The notes: a model not told the origin generated them from the letters alone. A stretch of DNA of 64,000 nucleotides from Congeria kusceri (GCA_027627225.1 CM051024.1:46907047-46971046); one strand, 5' to 3'. Positions 1 to 13,977 are shown, counted from the stretch's first letter. Made by a program: numbers and translations.

Positions 1-270
1 TTTGGGAAAATCGGGACTCTGTCGGCTCAAGAACGGCAGGAAAAATCGGGAATGTGTGACTGAGGCTTAAAGGACACAATATGTTATTCACTTAAATATA
101 TCGCATATTATCTTGATATGTCTTAGTCTTCCTTGCCGTGTCTTAAAGTTCCTTAAAAAATATAATATAAACTCATACAATTTCCGTAACGTAATACTTC
201 TCTGTTCATTTCTTTGCAATACATATGGTTGTTTTTAATGTGTGCATCACATAGCGTTACAATACACATT

Positions 271-340
271 ATAGCGGTCGAGTGGTAAGCTATTATAAAT
301 TACAAACTTTTGATCCACAGATCGTAGGTTCTAGACCTAG
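271..340 (+). repeat. tRNA-like SINE head (degenerate)
   Basis: A stretch resembling a tRNA A box (agcggtcgagtggtaagc, from about 273) is followed about 55 bases later by a B-box-like stretch (aggttctagacct, about 328). This is the layout of a tRNA-derived SINE promoter. No cloverleaf can be drawn with confidence, so it is not called a functional tRNA. Confidence 0.35.
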
Positions 341-636
341 AAGGGGCACAGCTTTTTCTGTCGTGTTTGCTTTTCATGATAAAATGTATTATTTTGTTGT
401 TTTTTTCCCAAATGATTCAGTTTGTGGAGCAAGCTTTTTAAAACATGTTCCAAAACTAAAATGTTCCAAAACTACATTTAGACTACAGTAATCCGTAGTA
501 GTAAGAAAATGACTAAAACACCTTTATAAATATATAAAAATCAAATTATTAAATATAACAAAAAATAGATGTTAGTATATAAGTCATATAAAAATGCTCC
601 TCCTAGTCCTTCAATTCTCGTTTGTTGTTATATTAA

Positions 637-936
637 ATAATAATAATAATAATAATAATAATTATAAAAAATATTATTATTATTATAAATATAATTATAG
701 TAGTAAAATAAATAGATTAATATGAACATCACATTAAAAAGGTTTGTTAGTTTAATTGTTGCGTTCGAAATAATAATAAAATTAATAATAACAAAAAAAT
801 GAAAATAATATTATTCATATTATTAATAATAATAATAATAATAATAACAACCGGAAATGCGGGGAGTTATATATAAATATATAAACAATTATAATAACAG
901 TTCAGGAAGCATGACACGGTGGATCGAGTACAAATA

Positions 937-973
<37 letters not shown>

Positions 974-1246
974 CAAAAATGTATATTATTATTATTATTA
1001 TTATTATTATTGTTGTTGTTGTTGTTGTTGTATAACATTAACAAATTTGCTTATAAAGAGTAGTATAAATTGCTATAATAATTATTTAATTTAATAAACG
1101 AATCGTGTAAATAATAATATAGCTAAAATTATTGAAATAAATGCTACTGCAGCAACAACAACATACTGATTTTATACTACTCTTTATAAGCAAATTTGTT
1201 AATGTTATACAACAACAACAACAACAACAATAGTAATAATAATACT

Positions 1247-1283
<37 letters not shown>

Positions 1284-1300
1284 TAATAATAAAATGCATT
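637..1300. repeat. ATT/AAT trinucleotide microsatellite cluster
   Basis: Several (AAT)n or (ATT)n arrays lie at about 637-665, 822-848, 937-974, 983-1012 and 1233-1282, with (GTT)n at 1012-1030 and (AAC)n at 1210-1230. Poly-Tyr, poly-Leu and poly-Asn open frames here are artefacts of the triplet repeats. No gene is seen in 1-6400. Confidence 0.9.
985..1282. repeat. Inverted repeat flanked by microsatellites
   Basis: The left arm (about 985-1069) and right arm (about 1171-1282) are reverse complements. A perfect non-repetitive core at 1031-1069 matches 1171-1209, and the GTT/AAC and ATT/AAT tracts extend the pairing. The loop is about 100 bases. It could be a foldback/MITE-type element with microsatellite-containing arms, or an inverted duplication. 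Confidence 0.75.
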
Positions 1301-3469
1301 AATAAAATACCATATTATAAAGTTTGTTTAATTGTTAGCATCATATTTCTCATTTTTATTATTAAAAAAATTATTATTATAATTATTATGTGTTTTATTT
1401 TTTAAAGTTATCATTCATTAATTACTTCTGAATAAACTGAAGCCACATAACTTGTGTGGGGATTGGTTATTAAATAATTTATACGGCCATCCTAGCCCTA
1501 CCTCTGATTCAAGTAGGGCAGTTGTCAGTTACTGGCATAAGTATGTGCACTTAGTACTGGTAAACCGCTTAGATCGGCTAAGCTTGCCCAGGAAAAGTGT
1601 GAGAAGGCTAACGGACCGCCTTTATATGACTGAAATATTGTTAAAAACGGCTACAAATCCAAACAAACACACACACACAAAGAATAAACTGAAAAGAACA
1701 AATACATGTACTTTTAAGAAACAACTTAAGATATCTGTCTCCTACGTATTTAATACTTTTTGGTGATGTTTGCGTTTCCGGTGAAACTCGTAAATGTATA
1801 CAAATGGGAGACATACATAAAATAGTCACACTGATGAACGGAGTCTGTTGGTAAAGTGCATACAAACACTCTTGGAATATAACTTTGATATTGCTAAGAA
1901 CCTTAGAATTCTGGATATCCACACGAATCGTTGCAATACTTTGGAAAGAGGAAATACCTCAGATTTAGAGAAGTAAGTTCGGAGCTCATACATGTACAAA
2001 GTTGTGAGCGCCTGACATATGTGTTTTAACTTTAAAACTGATTAATGAATGACGTTGATTAATTAAAATTTAAAACCAGAAACATCTTGACGCATTTTCC
2101 GATAAAAATCGCTTACCACTCACACACTCATACACTCACACACTCGCTAGTTTACCAACTCACCCGCTTACTCACTCATTCTTTCGATCGTTCCTTCACT
2201 CGCTTATTCCCTAACTTCACTCACACGCTCGGCTCTCGGTGTCGAGAAAATAAAACTAAAAAAAGACAAATTTGTAATGCGTTCGGCGTAGACTGAGGTT
2301 GTTCTGCCTCTCCTAGTAGGCCCGGCGAAAACCACCCTTAGTCTTGTTGAAACTCTGATCTTTACCAAGCCCTCTTGATTTGCCTTTGAATATTCAGCAA
2401 AGACTTAATTGTTAATTTGTGTTCGTTTATTTCGTTTAGTCGTTGAACATTAGCGCAAGATGTTCACAGAAAATAGACGTTCGTGCCTCCTGATGTTGAT
2501 AGAAATACTCGTACTAGGTAATAATAACTATAATTGTTTTCCACACGTGTAACATTTGTATAAAACGTTTTGTTTTTGCAAATATATCGTAATCGCGAAT
2601 CGACCCGCCATGGTCAGTTCCTCTAGCAGATAATACACCTGTCGAACCTTCAAAATTTTTAATTGTCAATCCCCTAATTTTGGTATGCATATTGTCTTGT
2701 AAGAAGGACGTATGATGTAGCCTGGGCTCGGCTATGTAATTAGCATATCTTTTTTTGGAAATCTTTAAGTATTTGTATTATTCCATTAGTAGTCATGCAC
2801 AATATTTACTGATAGACTAAAATGTATTAATAGTTTGGTTCTCTGTTTTATAACAAACAGTAAATCGTATGTATACATAAATAAAGACCAATAATTTACA
2901 GTAACAAATAATAATGCTACATTCAAATATACGTTTGTCACAATTAATATTGATTCTATAGCTAAAGGATTTACCTGATTTACTTCAGTCTTTGTTGGGA
3001 AGCCAGATCATGTGTTTGATCTGGCTGAAGGATACCTTGTAGTCTGGATTATATTGGGAGAAAAGATGTCGGGCCATTGCATCGGAGAGTAGTAGTGGAC
3101 ATCCATGCGATATGCTATCTTTGATGCAAGTTTATATAACGGTTAAAAGGGGACGGGGTAAATTCTAACATAAACTAAGAAATGTCTTCTGTCAAAATTG
3201 ATATTTCGCTACTATGCATAGGTGCCTATAAATTATCCTATCAATAAATGATTTGTACCAGTTAGATTAAACTAGATCAAAGGTCATTTATGTGCGAAAA
3301 TAAAGATGCAATTAATTAAGATGCACCAGTATTTGTGCAAGAACATATTTCACTTATTTCATAAATTACCAAACACTGATCATATTATGCTCTTGTATAA
3401 CAAAACTAGTCTTCAATGCTGAATAAAAACCTAAATATAGTGTTTTTTTTTTATTTCTTTAAAATACGT
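1301..3469. other. No gene recognised
   Basis: This AT-rich interval holds only short open frames without recognisable domains. There is a low-complexity 'cactca' rich stretch at about 2115-2225. I see no splice-bounded coding signal. Confidence 0.5.
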
Positions 3470-4450
3470 TCGATTTGTTTATAAACATGATCGCCAAGGG
3501 GCGGTAATTTGCACTTATAAAGCTTAATTGGCAACTTTGAAAATTGTTTCGTCAGAAACATCTATTTGGATTTTATAATAACATTTCATAGAAACGATCC
3601 TTGGGGGACTATCTATTCAATTCCTTCAAATAATTTTGATTCTTAAAAAAAAACACATGGCCGCAATAGCCGGATGGGAAAGTATATAGCTGTATAGGCA
3701 ACTTTGGCACTCTTCTCGTCAGAATCCACTGTCTGAATTTTAAATTAATGTCATATATATGTTCCTTGCGTTACCTTCTACCACATTCCTTCAAATAATT
3801 TTGATTCGTTAAAAACGTGACCGCCATGGTGTGGGGAAGTTTTACCGCATATGGCTCTATTACTAACTTTTACAATCTTCTCACCACAAACTGCTCACTG
3901 GGTTATGAAATAATTTCATAGAAATATTCCTTGGGTGACCTCAACCAAATTCCTTCACATAATGTTAATTTGTTATAAAACATGGCCGCCATGGATGGTG
4001 ATGTTTAACCAAATCTGGCTGTAAAGGCAACTTTGACAATGGTCTTGTCACACACCACTATCTGGATTTCCAAATAATTTCATAAAATTCTTTCAACAAT
4101 TTTGAAGAGTTTACCAACATGGTCGCCAGGAGGTGGGGAAATTTGCTCTTATAGCTCAATAGACATCTTTGAAAAACTTCTCCTCAGAAACCACTTGCTA
4201 GATTTGGATATAATTTCATACAAATGTTACAAGGGTGACCCTGTACCAAATTCCTTCAAATAAGTTTGATTTGTTAAAAACACATGACCGCCAGTGGCGG
4301 GGATGTTTGACCATATATGTTTGGCTATATAGGCAGAAACTACTTCCTGGATGGCGAAATAAACTCGTTGATATGTTCCTTGGATGACCCTCTACCACCC
4401 TCTACCAAATTCCTTCAAATAATTTGATTCGTTAACATTGCCACCAAGGA
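3470..4450. repeat. Degenerate ~165-bp tandem repeat
   Basis: About six imperfect units, recognisable by recurring 'ccttcaaataattttgat' followed by 'catggccgcca'-like text. Units begin near 3486, 3655, 3818, 3983, 4120, 4284 and 4436. Each carries a variant of 'ttccttgggtgaccctctac'. The family is the kind dispersed through bivalve genomes (recalled, not searched). No coding capacity. Confidence 0.75.
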
Positions 4451-4559
4451 TTGGGGAAGAACAGTTAAAAAGCATAATTGTAAAAGATTTAAACGGACTG
4501 TAATCTATTTTTCCCATGTAAATGTGTTTGCTGGTATTTAGTTTTAAAATTACCCACTT

Positions 4560-5400
4560 CAAAAGTATGTACAACTAGTAAATATCTTGCCATACTTTAT
4601 ACTCTGCTGATAGAAATCCCAGCAATAAGTCTTATTATATACCTATTTATATCATCCAATCTGCTGTCGTCATTCGTGCCACGTAACCGTACACTATTTC
4701 ACCATTTTGCGTGCGCGTACAATATATTCCGTATTGGACGGTCCGAGAATAAACATACAATAATGTCCGAGTATTCCGAAGGAGAACACATATGTAACTT
4801 GAAGTTTTACATCAATGTTGACTCCGACGAAAACGTCTTTTAAAATCCAGAAACAATGATTTCAAATCGTTTTCATATATCATGTTCACGAACATGTATT
4901 TATTTTTGTCAACCGTGCTAACCAAACGCGTTTTGTTTTCGAAATCGCCATGTGTGGTCAGAACGTATGCGTTGTGTAAAAGTAAACTTGTCTCAAACAT
5001 GTATCCGATTATGAATAGATCACATTCCAAAATAATTTCATGATTCAACAAAGCATGGCGTATAAGCATGTTTGTAACGTTATCTGCATATAAATAAAGC
5101 CTTCAATTTGCAACACGGTACACAATAATCCTGAAGTCCAAATATATCACCGTATTTTACAGAACGCTGTTAAATAACCTAGTATTATTATATATCATAA
5201 TGCAATTCTGTTTAGCGTAAGCCACAACCAGACGAGTATTCATAAACTTATTTTTTGTACTGTTTTAATTTTATTATGAGACATGTTTAAACCACGTTAA
5301 AGTGAATGTATCCCATTCTTGAGTTACAGTTTCAAGGGATAATTGAAACACTCAATATCACTGTTAACAAATTGTTGTAAAGACATTAAATTGCTTTTTT
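4560..5400. other. No gene recognised
   Basis: The interval separates two blocks of the same degenerate tandem repeat. The short minus-strand frame at 4812-5069 has no recognisable domain. Confidence 0.4.
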
Positions 5401-5429
5401 AAAAGACATTATGACATTAAACATGCATT

Positions 5430-6130
5430 TTCCAGTTACCTGGTATGGTTGTGTTAAAAAGCATATTTTTGAAACACTTTTTACAGAAATGTTCTTTCAA
5501 GACCCTCTGCGAAATTATTGCATTCGGAAATCATATATAGAAAAGATCTCAGGATAACCTCCAGACAAATTCTTTTAAATTAATTTTGATTCTCTAAAAA
5601 CATATCTGTCAGAAGGCATGACAGTTTGTATTTGGCTTTATGGAGATTCTTTGAAAATTTTTTAAAGAAACTACCAAATTCATTCATAGCATTTTTAATT
5701 GTTAAAAAACTCACCCCCTTGGGGAGTAACAGTTTTCCTGCTATGGCTATATTAAAATTCTTACAATCTTTTATTCTGAAACAGTTTTATTTATTTTTAA
5801 GAAATGTACAGAAATGTTCCTTGGTGATACTTTACCAAATTCCTTTAAATCATGTTGATTACAAACAGGACTGGCAAAGGACTGGACAATTTTCCTATGA
5901 TGGCTATATTGTAAACTCTGTTCTTGTCTGAAACCACTTGCTGGATTTGTAAATGATCTCCCAGAAATGTTTTTAGATGACGCTCAACAAAATACATTGA
6001 AATAATTTTGAGTCTAATATCGTAGCGGCATGATGGCGGGGCACTTTCCTTATGTGATTTTTTTTTAACTTATGTTTTTAAATTATTATCTGAAAACAGT
6101 TATTGAATTTCAAAATAACCAAAAACAAAT
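5430..6130. repeat. Diverged continuation of the ~165-bp tandem repeat
   Basis: Further units of the 3470-4450 family, more degraded. The recurring 'ttccttggtgatactttacc' and 'aattttgatt' text is recognisable near 5560, 5815 and 5990. No gene is supported. Confidence 0.55.
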
Positions 6131-6419
6131 ATTTCTTTGTTTATGCCTCACAATTCCTTCAAATTGTTTTTTTTGTCATTATGTCTTTTTTCAGTATTTT
6201 TTTCCTTGAAATGTCTCTGCATATGCTACTACATTTGTACAGGTAACTATGATTTAAAATGTCCCCTGCTCAACAAAGTTGTAATCGTACCGGTTTACTG
6301 GAATCTGCAGTGCTTGTCCGGTCTGTCCGTATGTATGAATTTATTTTGTTCAACCGGAGCATAACTTTCAATCCTTTTTATAAATCAACTTCAAACATTG
6401 TAACGCAACAAAAAATAGC

Positions 6420-9400
6420 ACGGGGACATCGGGTTTAGAGCAGATCGATGTACCGGTCAAGAAATAGGACAGTAATGGAGAGAGCACAGGAATTAAAATG
6501 TGTTTATTGAATGTGCAGGGACTTATTGGGAAACGTTATAACAAATTACTGTCATGTGAAATGAAAACACTCTTTGCTGAAAACGAAATACTATTATTTA
6601 CAGAAACATGGTCTAATTCTCTGTATAACTATGATGTCGATGGTTTTCATCATTATATGCTGAGTAGAAATATGCATCTTAAAGGGACTAAACGGGCTAG
6701 TGGTGGGATAATGATTTATATTGCCGATCGCTTGAAAAACAGCATTGATTTCTTGAAGAGTAATGATGATTGTATTATGTGGATTAAACTTAAAGGCCAT
6801 TTGTTTAAAAACGGTATTGATGTTTTACTTTGTTTGGCGTATAATGTGCCACATGGAAGCAGTAGGGAAATGTTTATTAATGAAAGTTTATTTGATCAAG
6901 TTTTAAACGATATGATACAGTTTGAAAATACTTATAATAATAACTGCAGATTTATTGTTTATGGAGATTTTAATTCAAGAATTGGCGTTAAAGCCGATTA
7001 TGTTGAAAATAATGATTTACAACGTTTTAATTTATTACCAGAAGATTATATCGCAGATAGTTTTTTACCGAGATTAAGTCAAGATAAAGTTGTAAATGAG
7101 CATGGTAATTGTCTACTGGAGTTTTGTAAAATGACTGGTTTAAAAGTGTTGAATGGTAGAGTAGGTGTAGATAGTAAAATAGGAAAATTCACTTGTGTAA
7201 CCGTTAAAGGGTCTAGTGTTATCGATCTTGTTGTGTGTTCACCTTCTTTATTTAAATGTGTTGATCAGTTTGAGGTTTTTGATCCTAATTTAATATCGGA
7301 TCACTGTGTAGTACAGTTTCGTATAACTACTTACAATAATGAAGATACATTTGATGATATTGCTATAACTGCTTCGTTAAAAAGAGAATGTGCTAATGTA
7401 ACATATGCTTATAAATGGGATAAGAATAAAACAGATTTTTATATACAGTCACTCCAAAATGAAAGTATTATGCAGTCTCTAAACAAGATATGCAACGATA
7501 TTGATACCACTAACAGTTTGTCGTCTTTAGACCAAAGTTTAGAACATTTTTGTTCCATTATCGATGAAGTTTGTTCACCATTATTTAAGAAAACTATAAA
7601 ATCTGGCAATAATGAAAAATATCAACATGTTCAAAATAACAAATGGTTCAATGACGAGTGTCAATCAGCAAAATCGGAGTTCTATAAACGATTGAACATA
7701 TACAGGAATGATAGGTCTGATGAAAATAGAATTCTTATGACCAATGCACGTAGTTTATACAAATGCCTTGCTCGAAAAAATAAATATCAATATGATACTG
7801 AACAGACACAAATTCTAGAACAAAATAGATATTCAGATGCAAAGAAATATTGGAATATGTTAAAAGGATCAGTCAAGCCAACTAAATCGAACACATTGCA
7901 TACAGATGACTTTATAAGGTATTTTAAATCAATAAATGATCCAGATTCACACTTTTACCAACCAGACGAAGACATTATTTATTTTAATGAGCGATATTTG
8001 AATGGCGAATTACAAGTAATGTTTGAAGAGCTAAATATTGAGATTACACAAGAAGAAATTTAAAAAGCATGCATTTGTTTAAAAAATGGTAAGTCGGCAG
8101 GTCCGGATTATGTATTAAATGAGTTTCTTAAACATGGCGTTTCCAATAATCACTTCTTGGGGGTTTTGTTTGTACTTTTTAATAAAATGTTCAACTTAGG
8201 TTATTTTCCAGAGCCATGGAGCGAAGGGTTAATTGTCCCTATACATAAGAAAGGGGATTTAGACGACACGGCCAATTACAGAGGAATTACATTGTTAAGC
8301 ACTATAGGAAAATTATTTAGTAAAATTATTAACAATCGATTACATATTTGGGGGGAAAAATATCATGTTTACATAGAGGCCCAAGCCGGATTTAGGAAAA
8401 GCATGGGAACAGTTGATAATATATTCGTCTTTCAAGGTATAATTACGCACATTATAAATCAAAATAAGAAATTGTATACAGCATTTATTGATTTCACAAA
8501 GGCATTTGATTATGTAGTTAGAGATATTATATGGTACAAACTAATAAAATTAGGTATAAGAGGTAAAATTTTGAATATAGTAAGATCAATGTATAATGTG
8601 GTTAAATCTAAAATAAAATATAATAATGAAATAAGTAATGAATCGTTTACATGTTTTTTAGGGGTAAGACAAGGGGAATCATTATCGCCATTTTTATTTT
8701 CGATGTATCTAAATGACATCGAGGAACACTTCATGCTAAACAAATTTGAAGTCGTTGATCTTGGTATGTTAAAATTATTTTTATTGCTGTATGCTGATGA
8801 CAGTTCTCTTTGCGGAATCGGAAGTAAGTTTACAAAATGGATTAGATTTGTTAGATGAGTATTGTGCGAAATGGAAGCTTTGTGTTAATATTAACAAAAC
8901 CAAGATAATGATCTTTAAAAAAGGGGGACAAAATAGAAGAAATTTGAAGTTTAGTTATCAAGGAAACGAGTTAGAAATTGTTAATAAATTTACATATCTT
9001 GGAATAGTATTCACAACGGGGGGTTCCTTTTCAGCAACATATGATGCGCTTTCAGGGCAATCCCTTAAAGCACTATACAAGTTAAAATCAAATTTGGTGA
9101 AATTTCCAAATATTTCAGTTAGCCATAGTATCGAATTATTCGAAAAGCTTATTGAACCAATTTTAAGTTATGGCTGTGAAGTTTGGGGATTAAACAATAG
9201 CATACAAATTGAAAGAATACACCTACGTTACTGTAAACAGGTGTTGGGTGTCCGACTTCAAACACAAAATAATTTCATTTATGGTGAACTTGGGCGTAAA
9301 CCCCTTATAAATAAACGGATTGTCTGTGTTTTAAAATATTGGTTAAAAATATTACAATCTGATGATGTTAAATATATTAAAATTGTTTATAATATGTTAT

Positions 9401-10366
9401 TTCATGATCTCGATCTTTATCCCGAAAACAATTCTTGGGTAAAATCTGTTAAACATATATTAGATACACTAGGTTTTGGTGAGGCATGGTTTTTTCAGGG
9501 AGTAGGAGACGTACATTGTTTTATATCTATTGTAAAACAACGCATATCTGATATATATGTTCAGAACTGGACAACCGATTTACAACAAACGACAAGGGGT
9601 AAAAACTACTGCATTTATGGAAATTTTAAATTTCAGCCTTATCTCAATATTGTAAATTTATCAAAATTTAGAACCGAGTTAACGCGTTTAAGAGTATCTG
9701 CTCACAGACTTGAAGTCGAAGCAGGGCGATGGCACAAGCCTGAAAAGACACCGTATCAAAACAGAAAATGTAAGCACTGTAACGTCCTCGAAGATGAGTT
9801 TCATTTTTTACTTGAATGTCCATTGTTTAATAGTCTTAGAAAACAATATATACATAGATATTATTGGAATCACACAAATATGATAAAATTTATCGAACTC
9901 TTACAAACTGACGACAAAAAGACAATTAAAAATCTTGCCACATTTATTATTAAAGCATTTAAATTAAGAACTGAATTATATTATCAATAGTTTCTCTCCA
10001 TATAGTACTGTCTGTTTCTTAGTCATAGCACAAATAGCTATATGTATACACATTTTTCGAACATTCATTTTTATTTGAATAAGATACTGATTTGTTATTC
10101 AATATGCAAATTATATATTTACCTTAAATTAGTATTGGTAAACAGTGTTAAAATGTTAAAAATGGCTGTTTTATTTGAATATGTCTGTTTGTAGGGTTAT
10201 CAATTCTTTCATTATACATTTTAAATTGGTATTGCTTAAGACAGTATATTTATATGCCTGCATGTCATTGACCACTGTTGACAATATAGTGTATTATATG
10301 TATGTGTACTCATGGGCTTAAAGCCTAATGTATTCTGAAATAAACCATTATAAACCATTAAACCAT
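6420..10366 (+). mobile_element. Non-LTR retrotransposon (LINE; APE-EN + RT)
   Basis: The body contains an apurinic-type endonuclease followed by reverse transcriptase and a C-terminal Cys/His knuckle, in the order seen in CR1/Jockey-like LINEs. The 3' end is rich in short repeats of 'ataaaccatt' (about 10338-10365), a typical simple-repeat LINE tail. No ORF1 (gag-like) is visible upstream, so the copy may be 5'-truncated or belong to a family with a short first ORF. Element borders are estimates; no target-site duplication was confirmed. Confidence 0.85.
6498..9990 (+). pseudogene. LINE endonuclease/reverse transcriptase ORF, broken by a stop and a frameshift
   Basis: The endonuclease part (6498-8060) starts MCLLNVQGL and shows the ETW, YGDFNSRIG and ISDHCVVQF motifs of the EEP/APE fold. 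An in-frame TAA at 8061-8063 interrupts it; the same frame continues with KNGKSAGPD, then RT blocks IVPIHKKGD, NYRGITLLS, GFRKSMGTVDNI, FIDFTKAFD, GVRQGESLSPFLF and the catalytic YADD (8790-8801). Immediately after YADD the frame changes (about 8801-8810). The rest reads to 9990, including SYGCEVWG and a C-x2-C-x7-H-x4-C knuckle (CKHCNVLEDEFHFLLEC). Two lesions make this copy unlikely to be active, but low divergence suggests recent activity. Confidence 0.88.
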
Positions 10367-12460
10367 AATACATGGATAGGTGGTTGATCGGCGGAATGCG
10401 ATACTCAAGATCTTTAAGTCTAGCTGCTTTATTTACGGAGTTTACGCCCCTTTTCCTTGTCCGGTCCTGAAACTCCTGAAGGGATTGACCGATACTTCAC
10501 GGATGGATAGCTGTTTGTTAAGTAGAGTGCAGTGTACAAGAACTAATCTTTCTGTATTATTTTCACAGTTACAGAATCATTTTTCTTGTCCGGCCATTTT
10601 CTCAAAAAATTATTATTTTTATAAACGGAAATGTTACATGCATATGGCTTCGACAGTACTGGTTTTTTTTACGTCTTGAGGTCAGTTTACCCCACCCACA
10701 ACTAAGCGGACATTCTACAAGATGTACATTCAAATTTTACAATCCCAGTTTATGTATCAAAAACTATCTCAGCATGTTTCTGTTCAGTTTTGATTTTCAA
10801 ATAACAACATAAAATAAAAATATGGCATTTTGAATTCGTAATAGAAAATATTTTTTACAGAAAAATCTGACATTTTGTTTACGCTCTCATTAATAATCAC
10901 GAGAATCGGTATGTTTTAGTATGTAAAAAGTACTAATTAATAAAAGTACTTTCTCTTAGCATCATTTTGAGACCAAATTTGTTAGAATATTCACAAAACT
11001 GACTAAGATATAACAAATTACAATGGTGATGTATCAACAGTGCACTTAATAGACATTTGACTTACTCTGTGGGCGTCACATTTTTTTTTGCCAGTGGCAT
11101 CCATCAGAACCACATGCAGGTGGTATTCAGCAACACGCATATTGTATTAAAAAATTCCTACTCTTCGATGCCATCGACCATGATAAATAAGCAACCTTTG
11201 TCCTGATGGACTCGATTAGAACTATTAGACTATTAGAAATTGTATGTACTATTTCAGTTATCTTACAGTCATTAAAAAACAATAACATGGCCAGTTGGTA
11301 AATCATTCAGTTTCATATCTTTCAACATATGTTACAGCAGTGTTCTCATGTACGAAGATTGTCGCAGAAGTTTGTGGACTTTTCTTATAAATATTCTTTG
11401 TGAATACATTTGACCTAAAGAAAATACAATGTACGTTGAGTTGTTATTCATTTATTTCTGGACGTAGGGTAAGCATTTCACGATGATATATTGAACAGTT
11501 ACTGTTTTACATATCAAATAAAACAGTCTACAAAGGCACTTCGGAGCACACAGTACGACGTTTGTGGCTTGAACGTCAAAAATCATCAACACGCTTCCAC
11601 GTTTTCCCCACTTATCGCAATACATTTGCTGTGTCACGCTACCCACTTGTCGAACGTTTCTTTGCACCATTCGCAATCAAAATTGGAAACAATATCCTGA
11701 GTTGCAGTACATAGATCCTGAGCAGATTCATCGGCCAACACTCGAACCGTGTACCGTCTTTCATTATTTATTAAATTGTTCACTTTCCCGATCATTTTCG
11801 ATTGTAAACTAAGAGAAAGCTCAGACCGCGCATCATCATCCTAACACCCATCTTGAAAGCCCGTGCCACTAAAAAACTAAGGATCTGCTACAATTTCTTC
11901 CAGATTATTTTATTAACTTTGATGTCTGAGTCCTGATTTTACCGAGATCTTCACAAAACTTAATAATTTACCGTATCTTCTCGTCACCCGCCGACCTCAT
12001 TTTTCTCTTCACATCTAATGGCAACCGTTGGTTTTCTTGTGCAACTCAGCACCGGATGATGATACAGAGTTTAAATTTGACGGAAATGACGTCGTAATGT
12101 AATTACAAATGCCAAAAAAAAATCCCGCGTCATTTGCAAGTCAGAACGTAGAATTAATTGTTGCGAAACGCAGGATATACATTTCAATTAACTCCAATTT
12201 TCGGCGTGCGCCGGATATTCGTTAATGTGTTTCCATAGATACGCATTTAAGACATTTCCGAAACAATTGCTATTTCATAATTATTTTGTTTCCAAATCCG
12301 AATTAATTAGGTATCAATAAGCCCAAAATCTATTGAAAAAGTGAGAAAATGACAAAGTTAAAAGAAAAGTTCTCAAACTTCTGCGACAACCCTTGTATCT
12401 ACTTTCAAATATATTGTGCCTTGGAGAATTGTAATGTAATGTATATCATTTCTTGTTTAG
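10367..12460. other. No gene recognised
   Basis: AT-rich interval between the LINE and the first SRCR exon. Short frames at 10380-10679 and on both strands at 11452-11700 have no recognisable domain. The promoter or 5' exons of the SRCR gene could lie here but cannot be identified. Confidence 0.4.
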
Positions 12461-12623
12461 ACAATTTTACGGATAAAGAAATCAGATTGGTAGGTGGCAA
12501 CAATGAACTAGAAGGAAGGGTTGAAATACGGATCGATGGCATTTGGGGAACAATATGCGCGGGTAACTGGTTCGATATTCATGCTGCAGATGTTCTGTGT
12601 CGAATGCTGAACAATAATCTAAG
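12461..12623 (+). CDS. SRCR domain 1, N-terminal half exon
   Basis: The exon follows a TTTAG acceptor and ends at aag|gttagc. It reads DNFTDKEIRLVGGNN, then GRVEIRIDGIWGTIC and ADVLCRMLNN, the classic SRCR opening (RLVGG..GRVE, WGTIC, VLCR). Start phase 1, end phase 2. Intact. Confidence 0.85.
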
Positions 12624-13828
12624 GTTAGCTATTTAAATTCGTACATTTCTAATCACGATTAAAAAAGGCGATCATATAGAAGAGTTTAGATAATTGCTGT
12701 GTACTTATATATTTGTTAAACAAGCAACGTCATATTTGTACCAAAATGATAATAATAATAACCAATCATTTCGTAGTACTTGATTTCTAATTATTTTGCA
12801 ACATCAGCTATTTGGCTATGAATACAATCAAATGGTGAGAAATAAAGGATAGCGTAGTAAATCAGTGGCTTAAATAATTGTCGGTGTCTTTTTTGCAACT
12901 TTCGTTCGCTATAGACGTTCACAAAAACATTTGAGTAACTGTGGCATATTATACGATGCGGATGTTTTCCGGAGATATACACTTAGTACACCGAGGTCTC
13001 AAGTGTCTCCTTTACTGAACAGCAATATGTCAATGAACACAATGGGATCTGACGCAGAAAAATAAGCAAAAACCTAAACCTGTGTTGAATGTCTCCCATA
13101 TGGATCATAATTGTTTCTAGGGTCTCACATCTCTTCGATATGAAGTGTTTATGCGTTGGTTAAAAGAGAATCATCGCATATGAATTGTGTGTGCTATGTG
13201 TTTGTTACTAAGTTATTATTACAAACCAACCGTGTTAAAATTTTCAATATATATGGCAATTAAAACCCATAAATTAGGCAATGTAAAAGTACTAATACTT
13301 TCATGCATACAATCATAAATCAATACAATGTTAATTCCCCTCGTTATATATACTCCTTTGATAGAACAAAACTATTGCAATATATAACTGTCCTTATTCG
13401 CATCAATATTCCTATACACAGTGCTCTTGAGTATGGGACGGGCACTGGTCCTGTATATTATAGCGTACATATGTGCCAACATGATAACACGATTAATTGG
13501 TTTATATTATTCTTTCGATCTATTAAGTACTTGAGACTGAAAACCATGCGTGATGCCATACTTGCAGTAGTGGATAATACTGATTTTAAGGTATTGCAAT
13601 ACATAAACGTGTAGTCTTTAATTTGTATGAAGATAAAAGTGAACTAATATGTTAGTAGTGATACACATTATTTAAGATGTTTTCCTTACTTACTGATTAT
13701 GCGTTTATATTAACAAATTTAGAAATACAAAACAATATTATGAACCACCGAGAGAATTATTTGTTTACATTTCAGTTCAAACAAATGCATGTGTATAGAA
13801 ACATAATTTCGATTAAACATGTTTACAG

Positions 13829-13977
13829 TATAAGATACGTTGATTATACGAGGGGATACAATGACAAGAACGGCTTCATAGGAAACCTGACGTGTCCTCC
13901 CAAAGCAGTGACTATGAATGAGTGCCATTACACAACGGTTTACACGTGTAGCTATCAACTGGCTGTTGTTTGCGAAG
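13829..13977 (+). CDS. SRCR domain 1, C-terminal half exon
   Basis: The acceptor is gtttacag and the donor gaag|gtatga. Residues GNLTCPPKAVTMNECHY and LAVVCEG match the SRCR C-terminal pattern (..C.....L..C...AV.C). Entry phase 2 and exit phase 1 match the neighbouring exons. Confidence 0.78.

Noticed and set aside
857..1405. Open frames with poly-Tyr, poly-Leu and poly-Asn
   Set aside because: Direct translation of ATT/AAT/GTT microsatellites; no domain or splice context.
12791..12982. Minus-strand gene between SRCR exons
   Set aside because: Short frame in an intron, no domain.
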